A stretch of DNA of 64,000 bases from Teredinibacter waterburyi (lineage in GTDB: Bacteria; Pseudomonadota; Gammaproteobacteria; Pseudomonadales; Cellvibrionaceae): assembly GCF_001922985.1 (NCBI RefSeq), contig NZ_MRUH01000168.1:124001-188000 (forward strand). Reading direction: 5' to 3'. The notes beneath the pieces are model-generated. The model searched no databases. It saw only the letters and a program-made list of their open reading frames with translations, and had not been told where the DNA came from. Position numbers and translations under genes: made by a program. Positions 8,937-17,837 of the stretch are shown piece by piece; position 1 is the stretch's first letter, and every line of letters starts with the position of its first letter.

Positions 8937-10186
8937 TGGACTTTGACAACCTTCAAGAAATTCTCTTCACTATCGGCAAGAATAAACTCAGAACCTTTCT
9001 GACTGCGTTTGGTGTGTTCTGGGGGATCTTAATGCTCATACTTTTACTAGGTGCAGGTAAAGGCTTGGAGAATGGCACCAACAGTAATTTTGGTAGTGAC
9101 GATCGCACCAGTATCTGGATTAATGCGAGATCTACCGCGATGCCGTATAAAGGTATACCGCAGGGACGTCGAATTGAGTTTGTTGAGGAAGATATTGAAG
9201 CAATAAAACGCGAGATAGAGGGTGTGGAATATATTTCTGCCGAAAATCAAGCAGGGGAACGTTGGCGTCGCACGGTGAACGTTACCTATCAAAATAAGTC
9301 TGCTAACTTTAGTGTGTTGGGTGTTGCAAATGACTATTTTAATATAAAAAAATATTTGGAGTATCGTGAAGGCCGCACCCTAAATAAACTGGATAATCAA
9401 GAAAACCGCAAGGTCGCGATAATAGGTACAGCCGTTCAGGAGGCGTTATTCGGCAAAGAGAATGCTGTTGGTAAGAGTATCCAGTTTCATGGGATTGTGC
9501 TAAAAGTCGTAGGCGTTTTCTACGATTCAGGCCGCGAGGGCAGAATGTCTGAGCGCGTCTATGTCCCATTGACAACATTCCAAAAAACATTTGGACGAGG
9601 TCAAACAGTCGGCCAAATTACCGTTACGCCGATCACCGCTCGAGATTCCTACAAATTTGAAGATGATATTGTTGCGTTGTTAAAACAACGTCATTTAATC
9701 CACCCAAAAGATAGCCGCGCAATTTTCGCCTTTAACTTCGCTCGACAAACGGAACAAATATCGCAAACATTTCGCGCTATTGGCGCCTTCGTGTGGTTTG
9801 TCGGCCTGGGTACTTTAGCGGCAGGTATTGTTGGCATTAGTAATATTATGATTATTACGGTAAAGGATCGAACTCGCGAAATAGGTGTACGAAAAGCACT
9901 GGGAGCGACACCAAACGCTATTACTTGGATGATCTTAAGCGAGTCGGTACTGATCACCTCAATAGCTGGCTATATGGGTCTTGTAATGGGTGTAGCCTTA
10001 ATAGAACTGGCAAATATTGTACTGCAAGGTGCGGGAGCAAGTTCATCGTTTTTTCAGCGGCCAGAGGTAGATTTAAATGTAGCCTTTACTGCGATAGTTA
10101 TACTAGTGGTTGCAGGAACATTTGCGGGCTTGGCGCCGGCACTACGTGCGGCAAAGATCCAGCCTATTGAAGCGATGAGAGAATGA
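8936..10186 (+). CDS. MacB/FtsX-type ABC permease, first of two paralogues
   Basis: The 416-residue permease has a first membrane helix after KNKLRTFLTAFGVFWGI (about residues 18-45). A large periplasmic MacB_PCD-like domain follows (about 50-270), then three C-terminal helices (about 285-310, 335-360 and 380-405). The DRTREIGVRKALGATP motif before the third helix is the coupling region seen throughout FtsX permeases. The start codon overlaps the ATPase stop. The next gene encodes a clear paralogue, so the two probably form a heterodimeric permease. The periplasmic domain is expected to work with the adaptor encoded two genes downstream. Confidence 0.9.
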   Translation: MDFDNLQEILFTIGKNKLRTFLTAFGVFWGILMLILLLGAGKGLENGTNSNFGSDDRTSIWINARSTAMPYKGIPQGRRIEFVEEDIEAIKREIEGVEYISAENQAGERWRRTVNVTYQNKSANFSVLGVANDYFNIKKYLEYREGRTLNKLDNQENRKVAIIGTAVQEALFGKENAVGKSIQFHGIVLKVVGVFYDSGREGRMSERVYVPLTTFQKTFGRGQTVGQITVTPITARDSYKFEDDIVALLKQRHLIHPKDSRAIFAFNFARQTEQISQTFRAIGAFVWFVGLGTLAAGIVGISNIMIITVKDRTREIGVRKALGATPNAITWMILSESVLITSIAGYMGLVMGVALIELANIVLQGAGASSSFFQRPEVDLNVAFTAIVILVVAGTFAGLAPALRAAKIQPIEAMRE

Positions 10187-10207
10187 TCATGTCCGTAAGG
10201 AATGCAT

Positions 10208-11464
10208 ATGCACCTCATAGATAGTGATGTTTGGCGAGAAATTTTCGAAAGCTTACGCCGCCATAAACTACGCACAGCATTGACGGCATTTGGCGTATTT
10301 TGGGGAATCTTTATGTTGGTGTGTTTAATGGGCGCTGGTAGAGGTCTATTAAATAGCGCTGAAGCTGGCTTTGGTGGATTGCGAAACGCTGTTTATGTTT
10401 GGGGAGGCCGTCCGACCAGTATTCCCTATGAAGGGCTGAGTAAGGGACGCTATGTTCGCTTGAATGATACAGACATCGACGCGTTACTATTGCGTGTGCC
10501 GGGAATTGAAGCGATTGGACCGGGTAACGGTATGGGGACTCAGTATGCGGTATATAGAGACAAAGGTGATTCGTTTGATGTAACAGGAATCTTGCCGGTA
10601 GAGCTTTACGCGAAGGGATATGTACTACACGCTGGACGTTTTTTGAATGAGCTAGATGTAAGTGAGCATAGGAAAACGGCCGTTATTGGTAGCAAAGTAA
10701 GTGAAACGTTGTTTGGTACTAGCCAAGAATCGATTGGCAAGTCATTTAGTATTCTAGGTATTCAATTCTTAGTGGTCGGTGTAATTAGCCCATCCGCTAC
10801 GAGCAATTGGGCGCAGCAAGATCTCAGTAAAATATTCTTACCTCACACGACTTTACGTAAAACATTCAATCAAAGAGATACCGTACATCGAATGTTGATC
10901 ACGGCTAAAGAAGGCGTTGATACCTCAATTTTGGAAAACAAAATAGGCTCTTTTCTAAGAGCGCGCCACCGAGTTCACCCAGATGATCGGGGTGTGATTG
11001 GTAGCTACAACGTGCAGAAAGATTACAATCAAGTACAACAAATGTTCGCAGCTATTTCGATCTTCAGCTGGGTGGTTGCTATAGGCACGATCATCGCCGG
11101 CGTGGTTGGGGTTGGCAATATAATGCTAATTTCAGTAAAAGAACGGACCAAAGAAATTGGCATTCGCAAAGCGATAGGTGCAACGCCGTTTTCGATTGTT
11201 ACGGCAATTATTCAGGAGTCGATGGTAATCACATTTTTTGCCGGCTACCTCGGTTTGGTGGCGGGCGTTGGTGTGGTGGAGTTAATGGCGAAAATTACAG
11301 GTGATGCGAAGAGTGGGATCGGCGGATTCTTAAATCCAGAGGTGAGTTTCAGTACAGCGTTAAGCGCGATGTTGGTACTACTAATCGCAGGCGCGTTCGC
11401 CTCCTATTTGCCAGCACGAAAAGCCGCGGCAGTAGATCCAGTATTAGCATTACAAGACGAATAA
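10208..11464 (+). CDS. MacB/FtsX-type ABC permease, second paralogue
   Basis: The protein has the same layout as the preceding permease: an N-terminal helix after HKLRTALTAFGVFWGI, a periplasmic domain, three C-terminal helices, and the coupling motif ERTKEIGIRKAIGATP. An in-frame ATG at 10202 directly abuts the Shine-Dalgarno AAGGA (10197-10201). The ATG at 10208 has a proper 6-base spacing, so I chose it; the N-terminus changes by only two residues. Conserved blocks shared with the upstream permease indicate an old tandem duplication. It lies 21 bp after that gene and 26 bp before the adaptor gene. Confidence 0.9.
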   Translation: MHLIDSDVWREIFESLRRHKLRTALTAFGVFWGIFMLVCLMGAGRGLLNSAEAGFGGLRNAVYVWGGRPTSIPYEGLSKGRYVRLNDTDIDALLLRVPGIEAIGPGNGMGTQYAVYRDKGDSFDVTGILPVELYAKGYVLHAGRFLNELDVSEHRKTAVIGSKVSETLFGTSQESIGKSFSILGIQFLVVGVISPSATSNWAQQDLSKIFLPHTTLRKTFNQRDTVHRMLITAKEGVDTSILENKIGSFLRARHRVHPDDRGVIGSYNVQKDYNQVQQMFAAISIFSWVVAIGTIIAGVVGVGNIMLISVKERTKEIGIRKAIGATPFSIVTAIIQESMVITFFAGYLGLVAGVGVVELMAKITGDAKSGIGGFLNPEVSFSTALSAMLVLLIAGAFASYLPARKAAAVDPVLALQDE

Positions 11465-11490
11465 TAACGAGTATTAGGAAGTTTCTATTG

Positions 11491-12564
11491 ATGAAAAAAT
11501 TTATAAGTATTTCAGCGGCCTTATTAATGGCTGTGTTATTTGTGGGGACGGGGGTGTTTCTCTATAAAAAATCGCAACAGAAGCCGGTCGAATATACGAC
11601 TACCACTGCAGAGATTCGCAGCGTTGTTAAAAAGACTGTGGCAACCGGAAAGATCATTCCACGTCGGGAGGTTGAGATAAAGTCACAGGTATCGGGCGTA
11701 GTGGAAAAAATCTATATCGATGCTGGTGAAAAGGTAAAGAAGGGCGAGCTGATCGCTAAGATCGAAATTATCCCGAATATGGAGCGGCTCAATGCTGCGG
11801 AGTCGCAAGTCGAAACGGCGAAGCTAAAGCATGCGAACGCAAAGCGAGAGTTTGAACGACAAAAAAAGTTATTTGAAGATCGCCTAATCCCAGAGTTCGA
11901 GTTTAATAAATATAGTTTAGACTTCGAGCTTCAGGCTGAAACCCTGCAAGCGGCCGAGAGTAATTTGGCGATTATTCGCGAGGGTGCTTCAAAGAAAGCA
12001 GGTAAAGTGTCCAATCATGTGAAGGCGACGCTCGAAGGGTTAATTCTTGATATCCCCGTTAAAGAAGGAACCTTTGTTACCGAGACGAATACTTTTAACG
12101 CGGGCACCACTATCGCGAACATAGCCAATATGCAGGATATGATTTTTGACGGTACTGTCGATGAAGCTGAAGTGGGAAAAATTCACGAAGGTATGGAGTT
12201 GCTACTCAAAATCGGTGCAATGGATGATCAGTCGTTTGTTGCTGTGTTGGAGTATATTTCACCGAAAGGCATTGATGACCAAGGTACGATTAAATTTCAA
12301 ATCAAGGCTGCTGTGAAACTGCGGGATGACCTATTCCTGCGGGCTGGTTACAGTGCAACGGCCGATATTGTCTTGGATCAGGCCGATGACGTCTTGGCTA
12401 TTAACGAACGCGTTTTAATTATTGAAAAAGATAAAATCTATGTTGAGGTCGAAACCGCACCGCAGGTGTTCGAAAAGCGCGAGATAAAAACGGGTCTATC
12501 TGATGGCATCTATATACAGGTTCTCGACGGTATTACCGAGCAGACCAAGATTAAAAAACCATAA
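11491..12564 (+). CDS. HlyD/MacA-family periplasmic adaptor of the ABC exporter
   Basis: The 357-residue membrane-fusion protein has an N-terminal anchor (about residues 4-22). A biotinyl-lipoyl-like half-motif follows (EIKSQVSGVVEKIYIDAGEK, about 57-76), then a helical hairpin (about 90-155, rich in A/E/K), the second lipoyl half, and beta-barrel domains. It should join the inner-membrane ABC complex to an outer-membrane channel. No TolC-like gene lies in the operon, so a channel encoded elsewhere would be needed. A TTG at 11488 directly precedes the ATG; the ATG with AGGAAG about 10 bases upstream is the more likely start. The gene is closed by a bidirectional terminator. Confidence 0.88.
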   Translation: MKKFISISAALLMAVLFVGTGVFLYKKSQQKPVEYTTTTAEIRSVVKKTVATGKIIPRREVEIKSQVSGVVEKIYIDAGEKVKKGELIAKIEIIPNMERLNAAESQVETAKLKHANAKREFERQKKLFEDRLIPEFEFNKYSLDFELQAETLQAAESNLAIIREGASKKAGKVSNHVKATLEGLILDIPVKEGTFVTETNTFNAGTTIANIANMQDMIFDGTVDEAEVGKIHEGMELLLKIGAMDDQSFVAVLEYISPKGIDDQGTIKFQIKAAVKLRDDLFLRAGYSATADIVLDQADDVLAINERVLIIEKDKIYVEVETAPQVFEKREIKTGLSDGIYIQVLDGITEQTKIKKP

Positions 12565-12615
12565 GCAAACAAAGGTTGCTGATTGAAATGTACCTTGACG
12601 TTAACTAGCGAGAAT

Positions 12616-12646
12616 AAAAAAAGCCGGATATTTATCCGGCTTTTTT
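12616..12646. terminator. Bidirectional terminator between exporter operon and sugar symporter gene
   Basis: The stem AAGCCGGAT/ATCCGGCTT with a 4-base loop is flanked by an A-run on the left and a T-run on the right. It can therefore end both the exporter operon (plus) and the convergent symporter transcript (minus). Confidence 0.9.
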
Positions 12647-12693
12647 GTGGCTGATAAAGATAGATCTTATCAGCGACGGGGGCTATACCATCA

Positions 12694-14109
12694 CTAGCCT
12701 TGCATATCTTCCAATTCGACGCCTTTAGTCTCGTGAACATATTTGAGCACAAACACAATCGAGATTGCCGCACACAAGGTGTAAAACCCATAGGCGCCTG
12801 CGAGGCCGATAGATGAAAGCATAATGGGGAAGGTCATAGTAATCGCAAAATTAGAGCCCCATTGAAATGCACCGGCCACCGCAAGGCCTGAGCCGCGAAT
12901 CTGGTTGGGAAACATTTCGCCTAACATGACCCACATGATTGGGCCCCAAGACAGATTAAAAAATATCACATATAGATTTGCAGCTGAAAGCGCTAGTACG
13001 CCCATTGAATCTGATAGGGCGAGACTTCCGCTGCTGTCTACGCTGGCAGTTGAGAAGGCGGTGGCGGCTAGGCCGAGCGTGATCGCCATACCGGTAGAGC
13101 CGATCCATAAAAGGGGCTTGCGGCCGATTTTATCCACGAGTAACAACGCCACTACGCAAGCTGCAATACTGACGGTACCGGAGACCACGTTAATAAATAG
13201 CGCATCGTTTTCAGAAAAGCCCACGGATTGCCAAAGTACCGAACCGTAGTAAAACACTACATTAATACCGACCAGCTGCTGGAAGGTTGCCAGGCCAATC
13301 CCTACCCAGACGAGCTTGCGAAGCTTACCTGTTTGGCTGTCTAAAAGGTCAGACAAGCTGGGTTTATGGTGATCGCCTGCAAGTGACGCATCAATCTCGT
13401 TAAGTTTTTGCGGGCCAATCACGTTACCATAAAGTTTTGACAGAACGGCTAGCGCTGTTTCTTTACGGCCTTTAACAACCAAAAAGCGTGGGCTTTCTGG
13501 AATTGAAAATAGCGCTAACAAAAAAATTGTCGCCGGAACTAATTCAATCCAGAACATCCAGCGCCAAGTGGCGTAGCCCATCCACAGCGGATTGAGTGCC
13601 GAGCCGGAAACATCTGCGAGTAAATAGTTGCTGAGAAATGCACCGGTCAAACCAGAAATGATCGCCACTTGCTGAATGGTTGCCAAGCGGCCACGGTATC
13701 GGGCAGGGGCAACTTCACTGATGTAGGCGGGGGTCATGACACTGGCGGCACCAACGGCTAGGCCGCCAATGATGCGATAGAAAATAAATTCGATAGAACT
13801 GGTGGCTACACCTGAGCCCCATGCCGAAATAATAAAAAGCGCCGCTGCAGCAATAAGCATGGTGCGACGGCCGTATATATCGGCTAAGCGGCCCGCAGCC
13901 GCAGCGCCAACAGCACAGCCTAAAAGCATCGACGCAACGTTAAAGCCTGTGCCCATGGAGTCGGCGTTAAATGCAGTGCGCAAGCCGTCGACGGTGCCGT
14001 TAATAACGCCGCTATCGAAACCGAATAAAAAACCTCCGATTGTAGCTACGCAACTAATGAGCAGAATAAAGCCGAAATTTTCCGACTGTTGGGATTGGGG
14101 CTGATTCAT
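12694..14109 (-). CDS. MFS sugar:H+ symporter, probably for xylose
   Basis: This is a 471-residue, 12-helix transporter of the sugar porter family (the XylE/GLUT/GalP group). Diagnostic motifs in order are GFLFGFDSGVING in helix 1, GRRT in the 2-3 loop, RIIGGLAVG in helix 4, PESPRFL in the central loop, FQQLVGINVVFYY in helix 7 and GRKPL in the 8-9 loop. The usual terminal PETKG is HETKG here. It brings the free sugar released by xylan hydrolysis across the inner membrane. It lies 63 bp downstream of the Nudix regulator on the same strand, probably in one operon, and divergent from the xylB-epimerase-xylA genes. Xylose specificity is inferred from this context; other pentoses or hexoses are possible. 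Confidence 0.88.
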   Translation of the reverse strand: MNQPQSQQSENFGFILLISCVATIGGFLFGFDSGVINGTVDGLRTAFNADSMGTGFNVASMLLGCAVGAAAAGRLADIYGRRTMLIAAAALFIISAWGSGVATSSIEFIFYRIIGGLAVGAASVMTPAYISEVAPARYRGRLATIQQVAIISGLTGAFLSNYLLADVSGSALNPLWMGYATWRWMFWIELVPATIFLLALFSIPESPRFLVVKGRKETALAVLSKLYGNVIGPQKLNEIDASLAGDHHKPSLSDLLDSQTGKLRKLVWVGIGLATFQQLVGINVVFYYGSVLWQSVGFSENDALFINVVSGTVSIAACVVALLLVDKIGRKPLLWIGSTGMAITLGLAATAFSTASVDSSGSLALSDSMGVLALSAANLYVIFFNLSWGPIMWVMLGEMFPNQIRGSGLAVAGAFQWGSNFAITMTFPIMLSSIGLAGAYGFYTLCAAISIVFVLKYVHETKGVELEDMQG

Positions 14110-14172
14110 AGACGCACCTAAAGTTGACGTTATTGTTATAGTTGTTGTGGATTAAGGCTCAGCGCAGACAGT

Positions 14173-14904
14173 CTAAACCTCGAACGAAAAACCCTGCTCG
14201 GTTAGATTGCTGTAATTGTCTTTATCGAAGCGATACAAATTTGCGGCGCGGTGGGCAACCCCCTTTTGCTTTTCGTTGCAGGGTGTCAGTAAGTTCATCT
14301 TCATAAACTTGCGGCGAAAATTCGGCTTATCTAATTTGATATTAAGAATGGCTTCATACAGTTCTTGAAGTTGCAGTAGTGTAAATTTCTCGGGTAGCAG
14401 GTTAAAGCCAATTGGCTTGTGACGCACTTGGTGTTGCAGCAGCTGAATGCCGTAAGTCAGAATTTCTTTGTGGTCAAAAACCAAAGCCGGTGTGTCGAAG
14501 GCGCTAACCCAAGAGGCATCCGAAGCGCTGAAACCAGCCACTAGCGGGTACTGGTCAGCGCTAATCAAGGCGTAGTAGGTGATGGTGACGACGCGTTCTG
14601 CTGGGTATCTGTCGACTTTGCCGAATGCTTTCAGTTGTTCAAGATAGGGGTGGGAGATGCCGGTTAAATCGCGCAGCAGCCTACTCGCGGCTTCGCGTAA
14701 ATCTTCATTCTGCTTTATCCAGCCGCCGGGAAGTGCCCATTCGCCCTCGCGGATACCTTCGCCGTGTTTGATCAGCAACACTTTTAGCTCGCTGCCGTGC
14801 AGGCCGAAGATTAGGTTGTCGATAGAAAGGCCCTGCAGTGTCCCTTCGGGCACCGGAAACGGTTCACGGTTACTTTTGGCGGCGCTGATTAAAGCTGAAG
14901 TCAC
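14173..14904 (-). CDS. Nudix-fold sugar-responsive transcriptional regulator (NrtR/AraR-like)
   Basis: The protein is a Nudix-like sensor domain (about residues 25-155) followed by a winged-helix DNA-binding domain (about 165-225). This is the architecture of NrtR-type regulators, some of which control pentose genes. The Nudix box is recognisable but degenerate: in REuxEExGu the second Glu is Leu, the next acidic pair is Asp-Leu, and only Arg, Gly and the spacing survive. Hydrolysis is unlikely; ligand sensing is the expected role. A TTG at 14913 gives a longer frame, but AGGA directly abuts it. The same AGGA lies 9 bases before the GTG at 14904, so I chose GTG. The gene is divergent from xylB, with a nested TTGTACAA operator-like repeat between them. 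Confidence 0.87.
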   Translation of the reverse strand: MTSALISAAKSNREPFPVPEGTLQGLSIDNLIFGLHGSELKVLLIKHGEGIREGEWALPGGWIKQNEDLREAASRLLRDLTGISHPYLEQLKAFGKVDRYPAERVVTITYYALISADQYPLVAGFSASDASWVSAFDTPALVFDHKEILTYGIQLLQHQVRHKPIGFNLLPEKFTLLQLQELYEAILNIKLDKPNFRRKFMKMNLLTPCNEKQKGVAHRAANLYRFDKDNYSNLTEQGFSFEV

Positions 14905-14982
14905 AGATTTCAATCCTAATTTTTGCGAAGACGGAGTGGCAAGTTTTACTCAATACTCGACTATTTTGAAGTTAAAGCGCTA

Positions 14983-15021
14983 AGCTTGTACAACATAAAA
15001 TAACTTTTTGTTGTACAAGCT
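14983..15021. promoter_or_regulatory. Nested palindromic operator, two TTGTACAA sites
   Basis: A perfect 13-bp inverted repeat, AGCTTGTACAACA ... TGTTGTACAAGCT, is separated by 13 bases. Each arm itself contains the self-complementary octamer TTGTACAA, with centres 24 bp apart. Two palindromes spaced by slightly over two helical turns suggest cooperative binding of two regulator dimers on one DNA face. The obvious candidate is the adjacent Nudix regulator. I found the octamer only once elsewhere in the window, inside tamA coding sequence. Confidence 0.75.
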
Positions 15022-15143
15022 GCCGGCCTATATCTATTACTTAGCAATTACCTTGTAACGACTTAAAGTGTGCATCGTGCGTGGAGACGAATATGCGCAC
15101 TGGCCAAGGCGTAAAACTTTGATGATGCTAGCACCAAATCAGC

Positions 15144-15173
15144 TTGTGGTCAAAACGACAATAAGGCTATACT
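15144..15173 (+). promoter_or_regulatory. Candidate sigma-70 promoter for xylB
   Basis: TTGTGG and TATACT are separated by 18 bp. The -10 matches the consensus at five of six positions and the -35 at four. Transcription would start about 135 bp before the xylB ATG. Confidence 0.4.
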
Positions 15174-15315
15174 GCCGCTCCACGGATTTGTAGGCGTTAA
15201 TCAGCCATGTCTTCCTTGTCTATGCTCTAGTGGTGTTGATGAGTGCGTTGCTTTAGGTGTAGTTCCCAAGCGTGCTCTCAACGTAATTTAATCAGTCAAC
15301 CAAAGAATATTGATC

Positions 15316-16809
15316 ATGCTATTTTTAGGAATCGATGTCGGTAGTTCCTCTGTGAAGTTGTCGCTGTTAGCGGGTGACACAGGGCAATCTGTAGCCTCAA
15401 CTCAGTACCCAGAAACTGAGCTCACTATTGCTAGTCCTAGTGCTGGTTGGGCAGAGCAAGATCCGGAGACTTGGTGGGATTGCATTCGCCAAGGTTGTAA
15501 GAAGCTTTTGGCGAATACGGCGGTGGATGCCAGTCGAATAAGCGCTGTTGGCATTTCCTATCAGATGCATGGTTTGGTGGTGGTAGATAGCGAGCAAAAT
15601 GTTTTGCGCCCATCCATTATTTGGTGTGACAGCCGCGCCGTACCCTATGGGGAGCAAGCGCTAAAAGAACTGGGTGACGACTATTGCTTCGGCCATCTAT
15701 TGAATTCGCCTGGAAACTTTACCGCGGCTAAGCTGCGTTGGGTGCAGGAGAATGAGCCCGAGATCTTCGCGAAGATCCACAAGGTTATGCTGCCAGGCGA
15801 CTATATCGCTATGAAATTATCAGGGCAGATTCAAACGACGGCTTCTGGTTTGTCCGAAGGCACGTTGTGGGATTTTAAGGCGCGCACTAGTGCTGATACA
15901 TTGCTTGCGCACTGGGGAATTTCACCAGACTTGATTCCTGATATCGTTCCGAGCATAGGTGCGCAGAGTATTGTTGCCGATGACGTTGCGGCCGAACTCG
16001 GCTTGCCGAAGGGGGTGCAGGTTACCTATCGGGGTGGCGATCAGCCCAATAACGCGTTCAGCTTAAATGTTTTACAGCCGGGCGAAGTGGCGGCTACGGC
16101 GGGTACCTCGGGCGTTATCTATGGTGTAACAGATCAGCAGGCCGCGGATCGACAGTCGCGGGTGAATACTTTTTTACATGTGACTGACACCGAGGCGCAA
16201 CAGCGCAACGGTGTATTGGTTTGCGTAAATGGCGCCGGGCGCTCCTATAGCTGGCTGCGTCAGCTGCTGGGTAGTCAGGGTCAGGACGTCTCATACGGCT
16301 TGTTGAACGAACTGGCTTCTAAGGTTTCTATTGGCAGCGAAGGTTTGGCGTTCCACCCGTTTGGGAATGGCGCTGAGCGTATTTTTGGCAACCGCAATTT
16401 GGGTGCTCATTTGCGCAATATCGAATTGAATAGGCACGGCCTCGGCCACATCGTGCGGGCGGTGCAAGAGGGTATCGTGTTTGCCCTTAATCAAGGGTTT
16501 GATGTGCTGAAATCCTTGGGAGGTAGCTGCGATGTGGTTCGCGTTGCGAAAGGAAATATGTTTATTAGCGATGTGTTTACCTCTGCATTTGCCAACACCA
16601 CGGGAGCCGCCGTTGAGTTTTACAGCACAGACGGTGCCGAGGGCGCAGCCCGTGCAGCAGCCTTAGGGAGTGGCTACTATAGTGCTGCCACGGAAGCTTT
16701 TGCAGGATTGACACGCTGTGGCACGGTTGAGCCAGATGCGGCATCTCAAGCGCAATATCAAGACGCTTACGCAAGTTGGCAGGCAACCTTGCCTTCTTCG
16801 CAAGATTAG
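15316..16809 (+). CDS. xylB: Xylulokinase
   Basis: The enzyme phosphorylates D-xylulose to D-xylulose 5-phosphate with ATP in the cytoplasm. It is an FGGY-family kinase with the N-terminal phosphate loop GIDVGSSSVK. It also has the xylulose-contact motif QMHG, PSIIWCDSR, the GDYIAMKLSG segment, and RGGDQPNNAF, whose Asp is the catalytic base. ATP-domain glycines follow in ATAGTSGVIYG and VNGAGRSYSW. Its 497 residues are normal for XylB. A TTG two codons upstream (15310) is open, but the ATG at 15316 gives the canonical start MLFLGIDVG. The epimerase gene follows after 11 bp and xylA further down, so the three form an operon. The xylA neighbour makes xylulose the firm substrate choice among FGGY sugars. 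Confidence 0.93.
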   Translation: MLFLGIDVGSSSVKLSLLAGDTGQSVASTQYPETELTIASPSAGWAEQDPETWWDCIRQGCKKLLANTAVDASRISAVGISYQMHGLVVVDSEQNVLRPSIIWCDSRAVPYGEQALKELGDDYCFGHLLNSPGNFTAAKLRWVQENEPEIFAKIHKVMLPGDYIAMKLSGQIQTTASGLSEGTLWDFKARTSADTLLAHWGISPDLIPDIVPSIGAQSIVADDVAAELGLPKGVQVTYRGGDQPNNAFSLNVLQPGEVAATAGTSGVIYGVTDQQAADRQSRVNTFLHVTDTEAQQRNGVLVCVNGAGRSYSWLRQLLGSQGQDVSYGLLNELASKVSIGSEGLAFHPFGNGAERIFGNRNLGAHLRNIELNRHGLGHIVRAVQEGIVFALNQGFDVLKSLGGSCDVVRVAKGNMFISDVFTSAFANTTGAAVEFYSTDGAEGAARAAALGSGYYSAATEAFAGLTRCGTVEPDAASQAQYQDAYASWQATLPSSQD

Positions 16810-16820
16810 AGAGGGTTGCC

Positions 16821-17768
16821 GTGTCAGATTATTCCAAGCAAACGCTTCGCATAACTAATAGCCAGATCGCACTTGAAGTGGTCCCAGAGTTCGGCGGTTT
16901 GCTTAACCGTTTGGATTTCACTACGGCAGCGGGGAAAGTGGTGTCTGTGGTAGCCGGCTTGGCGGGTCGAGCGCAGATGATGCAGAATAATCAGTATCGG
17001 GGAGTGCCTTTATATCCCTTCCCCAATCGTCTCGATGCGGGCGCGTATCACCATCACGGGGCGTCGTATCAGCTAGAGTGTAACGAGGCAGAACTCAACA
17101 ATAATCTACATGGTTTTTTGTATAAATTGACGCCGGAAGTTCGCGCCTTAACGGAGGGCGATACGGCTAGCGACATAGTGCTGGGTTACCGATACGATGG
17201 AAGCCTTTCTGGGTATCCATTCGCTGCCGACATTGAACAGGCTTATCGGCTTGCAGCCGACGCCAGTTTGACTATGACCTACCGGGTGACCAACCTGCAT
17301 GGCGACGTGGTTCCGGTGGGCTTGGGTTGGCATCCTTATTTTAGCTTGGGTTGTAGCGCTGACGATATGGAGTTGCAGTTGCCGCCGGTACAGCGACTGC
17401 TAATGAATGAACGTATGCTCCCAAGTGGTGAAGTTGAGCCGTTTGAGTATTTTCGAGACTCGCGGAGAATCGCCGATTGGTCGTTTGACGATAACTTTGT
17501 GTTGTGTGACGCTGGGTCGATTACCGACGTAACTACGACTATCTGGAACCCGCAGGGGCAGTTCGGTTTGCAGTTGTCGCAAGTGTGTGGCGATCGAGCT
17601 TACAACTATCTTCAGGTTTTCATTCCGCCCGATCGAAAGTCTATTGCGATCGAGCCGATGACCTGTGGGGTGAATGCATTTAATACAGGCGCTGGATTGA
17701 TTGAGCTCGATCCGGGGGCCGTTTTAGAGGTCAGCTGCCGTGTGCAGCTAATAGAGCGACTGCCTTAG
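16821..17768 (+). CDS. Aldose 1-epimerase (mutarotase)
   Basis: The enzyme interconverts alpha and beta anomers of free aldoses, here presumably feeding alpha-xylopyranose to xylose isomerase. The 315-residue GalM-like beta-sandwich contains NLHGF near residue 95. The catalytic acid His lies in GLGWHPYF, and the catalytic base Glu in IEPMTCGVNAFN near the C-terminus. The frame is open further upstream into xylB. The GTG at 16821 has AGAGAGG six bases before it and lies 11 bp after the xylB stop, so it is chosen over an internal TTG at 16776. There is no signal peptide, so the protein is cytoplasmic. The position between xylB and xylA supports a xylose role. Confidence 0.9.
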   Translation: MSDYSKQTLRITNSQIALEVVPEFGGLLNRLDFTTAAGKVVSVVAGLAGRAQMMQNNQYRGVPLYPFPNRLDAGAYHHHGASYQLECNEAELNNNLHGFLYKLTPEVRALTEGDTASDIVLGYRYDGSLSGYPFAADIEQAYRLAADASLTMTYRVTNLHGDVVPVGLGWHPYFSLGCSADDMELQLPPVQRLLMNERMLPSGEVEPFEYFRDSRRIADWSFDDNFVLCDAGSITDVTTTIWNPQGQFGLQLSQVCGDRAYNYLQVFIPPDRKSIAIEPMTCGVNAFNTGAGLIELDPGAVLEVSCRVQLIERLP

Positions 17769-17837
17769 CATTGGGTAGGTCATCGATATCATTAAGTCTT
17801 ACAAAATTTGGTTTTACGAAATAAAGGTAGAAGAGCT

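Larger units (their letters stand above)
14905..15315. other. Divergent control region between Nudix regulator and xylB
   Basis: The 411 bp carry the nested palindrome at 14983-15021 and a candidate xylB promoter at 15144-15173, and no gene. The palindrome is about 80 bp from the regulator start and about 300 bp from xylB. It is therefore better placed to control the regulator/symporter promoter than the candidate xylB promoter, unless looping or a second promoter is involved. Confidence 0.6.

Noticed and set aside
12905-13249. Open frame of 114 codons on the plus strand inside the sugar symporter gene
   Set aside because: It is antisense to a clear transporter gene, with no ribosome site or recognisable protein features.
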